From IMG/VR virus record IMGVR_UViG_3300008267_002076, positions 1-23,881 of that record: DNA of 23,881 bases; one strand, written 5' to 3'. Below the pieces are notes generated by a model. That model ran no database searches and was not told where the DNA came from. It saw nothing but the letters and a program-made list of their open reading frames with translations. This document shows, piece by piece, positions 16,879 through 22,750 of this stretch; position 1 is the stretch's first letter; each line of letters opens with the position of its first letter. The position numbers were made by a program, and so were the translations under genes. This DNA comes from a virus.

Positions 16879-17544
16879 ATGGGAATCGATAAGAAAATAT
16901 TAGAAGAAATTGCGAGATACAACTCAATTAATAAATACATTAATGAGCAAGCGTTACCGGCACCTCCGGCGGAAGATCCGATGGCTGACCCCACTTTACC
17001 ACCGGCAGATGATGCATTAGCACCACCTGTTGACCCAGCAATGGCAACACCGGCAGATGCGACCGCAACTCCACCACCAGCACCGGCTCAACCTGTTGAT
17101 GTTGCGTCAGATCCTGAAGTTGAAAAGGTTGGTGATGAAGAAAATAAAGAAGAGTTGGATATTACAGACTTGGTTAAGACACAAAAAAATGTTGAACAAA
17201 AACAAGAAGAATATTTTGAGACACTATTCAATCACTTAAATAACTTGGAATCAAAGTTGAGTGAAATGGATGGAATCGTTAGCAAGTTAAATGATTTGGA
17301 GACAAAGATTGAGAAATATAGAACAAAAACACCTGAAGAAAAGTTGGAATTAAGAAGTCTTGATTCTGGACCATTCAACCAAAAACTAAGTGATTTTTTT
17401 ATTGATAACCAAGAAAAGTTCGAAAAGACTGGAAAAGATGAATATATATTAACTCAAGATGAAGTTGAAGATTATTCGGCTGGTGATATTAAAAAATCGT
17501 TTAGAGATTTTGAAGATGAAGATGGGATTATAAATGTTAAATAA
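16879..17544 (+). CDS. Tagged Pro/Ala-rich coiled-coil protein, possible head core or internal protein
   Basis: Protein of 221 residues. Residues 1-23 (helical, ending KYINE) resemble the other N-terminal tags, with I-N-E at 21-23. Residues 24-80 are a Pro/Ala/Asp-rich flexible linker (ALPAPPAEDPMADPTLPPAD and similar). Residues about 95-150 form a predicted coiled coil (NLESKLSEMDGIVSKLNDLE), and the acidic C-terminus includes SFRDFEDEDGIINVK. The combination of tag, flexible linker, high charge and coiled coil would suit a prohead core/scaffold or internal head protein, but no family is recognised. The linker DNA is locally richer in C than its surroundings because of Pro and Ala codons. 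Confidence 0.6.
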   Translation: MGIDKKILEEIARYNSINKYINEQALPAPPAEDPMADPTLPPADDALAPPVDPAMATPADATATPPPAPAQPVDVASDPEVEKVGDEENKEELDITDLVKTQKNVEQKQEEYFETLFNHLNNLESKLSEMDGIVSKLNDLETKIEKYRTKTPEEKLELRSLDSGPFNQKLSDFFIDNQEKFEKTGKDEYILTQDEVEDYSAGDIKKSFRDFEDEDGIINVK

Positions 17545-17550
17545 TTTATT

Positions 17551-18024
17551 GTGAAACGAGTGATTAAAGAGGTTAAAGAAACACCTATTAATAGACAAGA
17601 GAAATTATTGGGGTTAATTAATCGACGAGGAATTATATCGGCGTCAGATGCGGTTGGTGGTTATGATTCACTTAGAAAATTTATGAAGGGTTATAATTTC
17701 TTAACTCGTGAAAATATGATTAAAACTATTACTGATTTCATTGAGATTAATGGTTCGTTTGACTTAAATGAGATCGATGTTGAAGAAATCACTCTTTATA
17801 ATGATGGTGAAACATTAAGAAATATGTATTATCTCTTAAAAGATGGTTACGAAGTTGCGGTTTATGGTCTTGATGAAAACGGTGATTGGGATGAGGAAAA
17901 CCAAACCACTGAGTTTTATGGATACAATACAATTAATGAAGATGATGAATACATATTAGACACCAATCACTTATATGAAATCGTTGATGGGGTTATGGAA
18001 AAGTATGAGAAATATTATATTTAA
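17551..18024 (+). CDS. Tagged hypothetical protein, distant relative of the tandem paralogues
   Basis: Protein of 157 residues starting at GTG 17551; no ATG is suitably placed. The first codons share 17 identical bases with paralogue 1 (TGAAACGAGTGATTAAA at 17552-17568 and 15156-15172) and encode KRVIKEVKE, giving an I-K-E at residues 5-7. Residues about 27-44 (GIISASDAVGGYDSLRK) parallel GWEEVAERMGGFDKLYK of the paralogues: same length, with conserved G, A, GG, D, L and K. The rest is acidic, with YYLLKDGYEVAVYGLDENGD and a C-terminal helix YEIVDGVMEKYEKYYI. Function is unknown. It is followed by a terminator, which closes the accessory block. Confidence 0.65.
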   Translation: MKRVIKEVKETPINRQEKLLGLINRRGIISASDAVGGYDSLRKFMKGYNFLTRENMIKTITDFIEINGSFDLNEIDVEEITLYNDGETLRNMYYLLKDGYEVAVYGLDENGDWDEENQTTEFYGYNTINEDDEYILDTNHLYEIVDGVMEKYEKYYI

Positions 18025-18041
18025 TTAACAATCAAAACATT

Positions 18042-18076
18042 AAAAGGTCAGGTCAAAAAAACTTGACCTTTTTTAT
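18042..18076 (+). terminator. Rho-independent terminator closing the accessory block
   Basis: AAAAGGTCA (18042-18050) pairs with TGACCTTTT (18064-18072); an alternative inner stem AGGTCAA/TTGACCT (18050-18056, 18063-18069) is also possible. A T-rich tail follows. Confidence 0.8.
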
Positions 18077-18085
18077 TTAATATTA

Positions 18086-18117
18086 TTTGACAAACTGGTT
18101 ATTCTCACTTATCTTTA
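18086..18117 (+). promoter_or_regulatory. Bacteroidota-type sigma-A promoter for the SSB gene
   Basis: TTTG at 18086-18089, a 20-bp spacer, then TATCTTTA at 18110-18117. The Bacteroidota consensus is TTTG (-33) and TAnnTTTG (-7) with about 19-21 bp between; only the last base of the -7 box differs. It lies between a terminator and the SSB ATG at 18143, leaving a leader of about 20 nt. This would let host RNA polymerase transcribe the replication genes. Confidence 0.6.
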
Positions 18118-18142
18118 CCTAAACAATTAATAATTATAAAAT

Positions 18143-19015
18143 ATGGCGACGACAAATGTATTAGATTCAGTGTTATCTCAATATGAGAAAACAAAACAAA
18201 ACGGAAATTCAACTGGGAATAAAATGTCCCAAGAAGACAGATTAAAAAGATATTTTGCGGCAATCCTACCAAAAGGTGAAAAGCAAGGACAAAAAAGATT
18301 AAGAATTCTACCAACGAATGATGGTTCTTCACCATTCAAAGAGGCATGGTTCCATGAAATTTATTTGGATGGTAAAACACAAAAATTCTATGATCCTGAA
18401 AAGAATGATAACGAACGTTCACCATTAAACGAGGTTTATGAAGATTTAAGAAGTACTGGTAAAGATTCAGACAAGAAATTAGCTGAACAATATAGAACAA
18501 GAAAATTCTACGTTGTTAAAGTTATTGATAGAGATAATGAACAAGATGGGCCAAAATTCTGGAGATTCAAACACAACTACAAAAATGAAGGAGTATTGGA
18601 CAAAATCATCCCTTTATTCCGTTCAAAAGGTGATATTACCGACGTAAACAATGGTAGAGATATTATCTTAGAATTGGCGACGGCTAAGAGTCCAAAAGGA
18701 GGTGAATATACGGTTATTCAAACTGTTATGTATGAAGATCCGGCACCACTTCATGATATCACGGAAACATCAACAACATGGGCAAACGACGAAACGACTT
18801 GGAGAGATGTTTATTCAAAAAAACCTGTTGAATATCTTGAAGCAATTGCAAGAGGTGAGACTCCAAGATGGGATTCTGAACAAGGAAAATATGTTTATGG
18901 TGATTCAACAACATCAACTGAATCATTCGGAGGTACAACAAAAAAGGAGACAACAACTGAAACTTATGTTGATCCACAAGCAAATGATGAACCTGAAGAA
19001 GAATTACCATTCTAA
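18143..19015 (+). CDS. 32: Single-stranded DNA-binding protein, T4 gp32-like
   Basis: Protein of 290 residues (T4 gp32 is 301). The N-terminal basic part (SQEDRLKRYFAAILPKGEKQ) is followed by a gp32-like OB-fold core with RLRILPTNDGSSPFKEAWFH, YRTRKFYVVKVIDRDNEQDG, KFWRFKHNY and EYTVIQTVMYEDP. The end is Ser/Thr-rich and acidic (NDEPEEELPF), an SSB-type C-terminal tip. It coats ssDNA and coordinates the recombinase, helicase and polymerase. The protein has no Cys at all, so the Zn site of T4 gp32 (one His, three Cys) is absent. It is placed directly before uvsX, has its own promoter and terminator, and is therefore probably highly expressed as a single-gene unit. Confidence 0.85.
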   Translation: MATTNVLDSVLSQYEKTKQNGNSTGNKMSQEDRLKRYFAAILPKGEKQGQKRLRILPTNDGSSPFKEAWFHEIYLDGKTQKFYDPEKNDNERSPLNEVYEDLRSTGKDSDKKLAEQYRTRKFYVVKVIDRDNEQDGPKFWRFKHNYKNEGVLDKIIPLFRSKGDITDVNNGRDIILELATAKSPKGGEYTVIQTVMYEDPAPLHDITETSTTWANDETTWRDVYSKKPVEYLEAIARGETPRWDSEQGKYVYGDSTTSTESFGGTTKKETTTETYVDPQANDEPEEELPF

Positions 19016-19027
19016 TTAAGATTATAT

Positions 19028-19061
19028 AAGGTAGTGGTTGAAATATCACTACCTTTTTTTT
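19028..19061 (+). terminator. Rho-independent terminator after the SSB gene
   Basis: Perfect 9-bp stem AAGGTAGTG (19028-19036) with CACTACCTT (19047-19055), a 10-nt loop and eight T (19054-19061). It separates the SSB transcript from uvsX, whose ATG is only 24 bp further. Confidence 0.9.
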
Positions 19062-19084
19062 ACTATTATAAAAAATAATTAATC

Positions 19085-20074
19085 ATGGCATTAAAAAAGA
19101 AAGAATTTAATTTCGAGGATATCAAAAAGAAATTCTCAACAAAAACAAAGTATAAACCTGAAGCGTATTATAATTGTGGTGAAGCGTTCATGGAAGCTTG
19201 TGGGTTACCAGGACCAATAATGGGGGGTTTAAATATGCTCTTGGGGCATTCAAATGCAGGAAAATCGACTGCAATGGTTTTAGCGGCGGCCGACGCACAA
19301 AAAAAAGGTCATCTACCAGTGTTTATTATAACGGAAAAGAAATGGTCCTGGTCTCACGCAGTTGAGTTAGGACTTCAAGCGGAACAAAATGAAGATGGGG
19401 AATGGGATGGTCAGTTTATCTTTAATGACTCGTTTGATTATATTGAACAAGCAACCGACTTTATAAATGATATCCTTGACGCTCAAGAAAAGGGTGATAT
19501 TCCGTATAACCTACTATTCTTATGGGACTCTATTGGATCAATTCCTTGTTTTATGACTTTTGAAGGTAAAGGTGGGGGAATGCATAATGCTAAAGTTTTA
19601 GCTGATAAAATAGGGATGGGGATTCATTCACGTATTACAAGATCTAAAAAAGAAGACTTCCCCTATTATAATACATTAGTTGTAGTTAACCAACCTTGGA
19701 TAGAACTCCCAGATTCCCCTATGGGACAACCAGAGATTCGTCCTAAGGGTGGTGAGGCGATATGGTTGGCTTCTTCGTTAGTGTTTTTATTTGGAAATCA
19801 AAAAAAGGCGGGTATTAACCATATTGACGCAACTAAAAATAAAAGAAAAATAGCATTTGCTATTAGGACAAAAATATCAATACTTAAAAACCACGTAAAT
19901 GGATTGGGTTATAAAGACTGTAAAATTATTGCAGTTCATAATGGGTTTATTCCGGATACGAAAGAAGCGTTGGATAAGTATAAAGAAGAATATGCGGGAT
20001 ATTGGGTTGAAAAAATGGGAAGTGCTGATTTTACATTAACTGAAACCGCTTCAATGGATTCGGATGAAAATTAA
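19085..20074 (+). CDS. uvsX: UvsX/RecA-like recombinase
   Basis: Protein of 329 residues (T4 UvsX is 391; RecA about 350). It has Walker A GHSNAGKST (residues 54-62), a RecA-type segment PVFIITEKKWSWSHAVELGL, Walker B LLFLWDSIGS with Asp148, LVVVNQPW (205-215 region) and an L2/ATP-cap-like region RPKGGEAIWLASSLVFLF. It forms the presynaptic filament on gp32-coated ssDNA for recombination-dependent replication and repair. The C-terminus is short and acidic (TETASMDSDEN). It is shorter than T4 UvsX, mainly at the C-terminus. No good promoter is seen in the 24 bp after the SSB terminator, so readthrough or an unrecognised promoter is needed. Confidence 0.88.
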   Translation: MALKKKEFNFEDIKKKFSTKTKYKPEAYYNCGEAFMEACGLPGPIMGGLNMLLGHSNAGKSTAMVLAAADAQKKGHLPVFIITEKKWSWSHAVELGLQAEQNEDGEWDGQFIFNDSFDYIEQATDFINDILDAQEKGDIPYNLLFLWDSIGSIPCFMTFEGKGGGMHNAKVLADKIGMGIHSRITRSKKEDFPYYNTLVVVNQPWIELPDSPMGQPEIRPKGGEAIWLASSLVFLFGNQKKAGINHIDATKNKRKIAFAIRTKISILKNHVNGLGYKDCKIIAVHNGFIPDTKEALDKYKEEYAGYWVEKMGSADFTLTETASMDSDEN

Positions 20075-20118
20075 TAAAAAAAAAATCATATTTTTTATAC
20101 TTTTACTAAACTTTAGAC

Positions 20119-20126
20119 TATTTATA
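20119..20126 (+). promoter_or_regulatory. TATTTATA box upstream of the ribbon-helix-helix gene
   Basis: TATTTATA followed by TAATAT lies 7 bp before the ATG at 20133. It is the same box as before 3915 and 15155. Confidence 0.3.
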
Positions 20127-20132
20127 TAATAT

Positions 20133-20300
20133 ATGGGAAGAAAAAAAATTGACGACGAGAAAAAAAAGGTTAAAATTGGGATTTCAATTGATCCCGAACT
20201 ACCTGGTTATTTTAAGGATAGAGCAATCAACATTTCTTCCCTAATTAATAAATTGTTAAAAGAATATGTAGAAAATGGGAGAAAACAGATACCATTGTAA
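20133..20300 (+). CDS. Small ribbon-helix-helix-like DNA-binding protein
   Basis: Protein of 55 residues. After a Lys-rich start (MGRKKIDDEKKKV) comes VKIGISIDPELPGYFKDRAI, a beta strand followed by a helix, then NISSLINKLLKEYVENG. This is the pattern of CopG/Arc-type ribbon-helix-helix repressors (basic strand, 'D-P-E-L', 'S-x-L-I-N-x-L-L-K-E-Y'). Such dimers bind operators and often repress their own operon. It overlaps the start of the homing-endonuclease-like gene by 26 nt in another frame, so the two are probably translated together and perhaps mobile together. It is too small for family proof, but the fold pattern is clear. Confidence 0.65.
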   Translation: MGRKKIDDEKKKVKIGISIDPELPGYFKDRAINISSLINKLLKEYVENGRKQIPL

Positions 20301-21189
20301 AGATGCTGAAAAGTGGGATCAACCTTGTTATATTAACTGTAAAGAATGTGGAAAAATTATTAACTTTACACGAAGGTATTCATATAGTTCAGCGTTAAAA
20401 AATTCTAAAAATCCTGGAGTATGTTCTTCTTGTGTGAAGAAGGGTGAAAAAAATCCTTTTTTTGGTAAGAAACATACAAAAGAATCTATGGAAAAAATGA
20501 TTGAAACTTCGAACAACAGTGAAAAACGGAAACAACACTATGAAAAAATTAAATCGGAAGAGTATCGTAAATTTTTGAGTGATTGGATGAGAGAAAATTC
20601 ACCAATGAAGGGTAAATCATATTATTCCGTTTGGGTCGAGAAATATGGGGTTGAAATTGCGGATGAAATGAATCGTGAATGTGCTAAGAAAAAAGCTCGC
20701 CGCGGTGAAGACAACTACTGGTATGGTAAAACACCCCCATATGGGTCTGGTAACGGATGGTCGGGATGGTATAAGGGTTGGTATTTTAGGAGTTTGTTGG
20801 AATTATCATATATGATTAATGTTATTGAGAAATATGATATTAAATGGAAGAATGGTGAATCTAGTGAATATCGCATGACTTATGAATATCAGGGGAAGAC
20901 CAGTAATTATGTACCAGATTTCATATTGGAGGATAAATATATGATTGAATGTAAACCGAAGAACTTATGGGGTTCCGACAAGGTTGATACGAAACGTTTG
21001 ACTGCCGAAATCTTTTGTAGGGAAAGGGGTTTAATATATAAAATCCGTGAAGTACCTAGAGTAACTGATGATGAAGTTTATGAATTATATATTAACGGAA
21101 TTATCACATGGACTGAACGATACGAGGAGAAGTTTTTGAATCGTTATAACAAAACCAACAATCCATCCAATAACAATCTAACAGAATAA
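20275..21189 (+). CDS. Free-standing homing-endonuclease-like protein (NUMOD3 + PD-(D/E)xK)
   Basis: Protein of 304 residues. The N-terminus has a zinc-ribbon-like pair C22-x2-C25 and C50-x2-C53. There follow NUMOD3-like DNA-binding repeats: EKNPFFGKKHTKESMEKM (about 58-75), NSPMKGKSYYSVW (about 108-120) and NYWYGKTPPYGSGNGW (about 147-162). The C-terminal catalytic core has FRSLLELSYM with Glu176, then VPDFILEDKYMIECKPK with Asp215 and Glu225-x-Lys227: a complete PD-(D/E)xK nuclease signature like TnsA/Vsr-type homing enzymes. It sits between uvsX and the FEN nuclease, a typical insertion place for T4 homing endonucleases near replication genes. Some codons (AAAGCTCGCCGCGGT near 20692) are unusually GC-rich for this genome, in keeping with transfer. 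It starts inside the ribbon-helix-helix gene. Confidence 0.78.
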   Translation: MGENRYHCKDAEKWDQPCYINCKECGKIINFTRRYSYSSALKNSKNPGVCSSCVKKGEKNPFFGKKHTKESMEKMIETSNNSEKRKQHYEKIKSEEYRKFLSDWMRENSPMKGKSYYSVWVEKYGVEIADEMNRECAKKKARRGEDNYWYGKTPPYGSGNGWSGWYKGWYFRSLLELSYMINVIEKYDIKWKNGESSEYRMTYEYQGKTSNYVPDFILEDKYMIECKPKNLWGSDKVDTKRLTAEIFCRERGLIYKIREVPRVTDDEVYELYINGIITWTERYEEKFLNRYNKTNNPSNNNLTE

Positions 21190-21259
21190 AAAACATTTGA
21201 TTTTTTAATAATATATTCTTATATTATTATTATTGTTGAATCGAATAATTAAAAATTAA

Positions 21260-22261
21260 ATGATAAAAACGTTATTAGTTGACGGTAATAACTTATTAAC
21301 AATAGGGTGTTATGGTGTCAAAGACTTCTTCCACAACGGTAAACATGTTGGAGGTGTTTGGCATTTTATAAACACCCTTCGTAGGTTTATAGACACTGAA
21401 AATTTCGATAAGGTCGTTGTTGTGTGGGATGGTGAAAATAATTCAACTGCAAGGAAAATATTATACCCCCAGTATAAGGAAAACAGGAAAACGACGTTCA
21501 GTGAAGAGAAATCAAATTCAATTTCGGAACAAAAACAGAGGGTTAAGTTATATTTGGAGGAATTATTCATTCGTCAGATTATCGTTGATGATAACGAGGG
21601 TGACGACTTGATTGCGTATTATTGTCAAATTTCTCCTGATGAAGATAAGACCATATTTTCTGGAGATCGTGATTTAACCCAATTAATATCGGATAATGTT
21701 AGGGTGTATTTGCCTGATATGAGGCAATATTATAAGAAGGGTGATAAGATTAAGTTAAAGGATATTGAGATTCCCCATTATAATATAAAGACGTATAAGG
21801 TTATTGCTGGTGATAAGTCGGACAATATTGATGGTGTGTATTTCCTTGGTGAAAAGACGATTATGAAATTATTTCCTGAGATACTTGAAAATGAAGTTAG
21901 TGTTAACGATATTTTATTAAGAGCTGAAGAATTACATAAAAATGACAAGGACAATAAAATTTTACACAATATCTTGTCTGGTAGATCAAAAAGTGGTATC
22001 TTTGGAAAAGAATTATATGAAGTGAATGAACAGATAGTAGATTTGTCTAACCCCTTAATAACAGAAGATGGAAAAGAAATAGTAAAGGAATATTATTCAG
22101 AAACCTTAGACCCGGATGGTCGAGGTCACAGGAACGTAATCAGGATGATGATGGAAGATGGGTTCTTCAAGTTCCTTCCGAAAGGAGACAACAATTGGGT
22201 GAATTTTTTAACACCATTTTTGAAATTAACAAGAAAAGAAAAACGTAAATATAAAAAGTAA
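21260..22261 (+). CDS. rnh: FEN-1-like 5'-3' exonuclease / RNase H (T4 Rnh-like)
   Basis: Protein of 333 residues (T4 RNase H is 305). The PIN/FEN acidic residues are all present: LLVDGNN (Asp8), VVVWDGENN (Asp57), followed by the arch-like RKILYPQYKENR, then DDNEGDDLIAYY (Asp111, Glu113, Asp115, Asp116), IFSGDRDL (Asp136, Asp138) and VIAGDKSDNIDGV (Asp185, Asp188) before a helix-hairpin-helix-like FLGEKT. It removes RNA primers and flap DNA from lagging-strand fragments and cooperates with the gp32-like SSB. The C-terminus is very basic (LTRKEKRKYKK). The gene ends 5 bp before the next ATG. The intergenic region upstream (21190-21259) is AT-only with a weak TTTG-N20-TATATTAT promoter-like pair. 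Confidence 0.85.
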   Translation: MIKTLLVDGNNLLTIGCYGVKDFFHNGKHVGGVWHFINTLRRFIDTENFDKVVVVWDGENNSTARKILYPQYKENRKTTFSEEKSNSISEQKQRVKLYLEELFIRQIIVDDNEGDDLIAYYCQISPDEDKTIFSGDRDLTQLISDNVRVYLPDMRQYYKKGDKIKLKDIEIPHYNIKTYKVIAGDKSDNIDGVYFLGEKTIMKLFPEILENEVSVNDILLRAEELHKNDKDNKILHNILSGRSKSGIFGKELYEVNEQIVDLSNPLITEDGKEIVKEYYSETLDPDGRGHRNVIRMMMEDGFFKFLPKGDNNWVNFLTPFLKLTRKEKRKYKK

Positions 22262-22266
22262 AAATC

Positions 22267-22719
22267 ATGAGAGAGAACGAATTAACTAAATTGGAATTTA
22301 TGATGAAAATAAATGATAACATCATTGTTCAAAGATTTTTTAACGTAAGAGAATTCAATAATAATGCGAAGAATTCTGTTGAATTATATGATTTGGTATC
22401 AACATTTAAGACTAGATTGGAGAATCAGTTAAGAATTAAAACTGCAACATATATGTTGGATAGTATGTATGAAATAATGAATAATCCAAATGTTATGGAA
22501 ACGTCAAATACTGAAGGTGATGAATCAATTAAAATCTTCATCAAACAAGGTGATAGAACGATTTTCCATAGAGAAATTGATGCTAAGGTATATCCACCAA
22601 AAATTAGATATACTGTTGATGTTAGACCATTATTGAAGAATTTTTTATTGGAATTAACTGACCTATTTTCAACTGAAAATTTAACATACGAATTTGGTAA
22701 TGTAACCTTAGTTGCGTAA
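22267..22719 (+). CDS. Hypothetical protein between rnh and helicase genes
   Basis: Protein of 150 residues, not recognised. The N-terminal half is helical (NELTKLEFMMKINDNIIVQRFFNVREFN and LYDLVSTFKTRLENQLRIK in order), and the C-terminal half is beta-like (IKIFIKQGDRTIFHREIDAK, IRYTVDVRPLLKNFLLELTD). Placement between the 5' nuclease and the replicative helicase, with 5-bp and 31-bp gaps, suggests a replication or recombination accessory role. A UvsY-like mediator or helicase-loader role is possible but not shown by any motif. Confidence 0.6.
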   Translation: MRENELTKLEFMMKINDNIIVQRFFNVREFNNNAKNSVELYDLVSTFKTRLENQLRIKTATYMLDSMYEIMNNPNVMETSNTEGDESIKIFIKQGDRTIFHREIDAKVYPPKIRYTVDVRPLLKNFLLELTDLFSTENLTYEFGNVTLVA

Positions 22720-22750
22720 TATTTATTGTTAACATAACATCAAAAAAAAC

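Noticed and set aside
17030-17239. Gln/His-rich ORF inside the Pro/Ala-rich protein gene.
   Set aside because: Composition is what is expected from an out-of-frame reading of Pro/Ala codons.
21196-21227. TTTG-N20-TATATTAT as a promoter for the 5' nuclease gene.
   Set aside because: Spacing equals the SSB promoter but the -7 box lacks the conserved TTTG part, and the region is nearly pure A/T, so a match is likely by chance.
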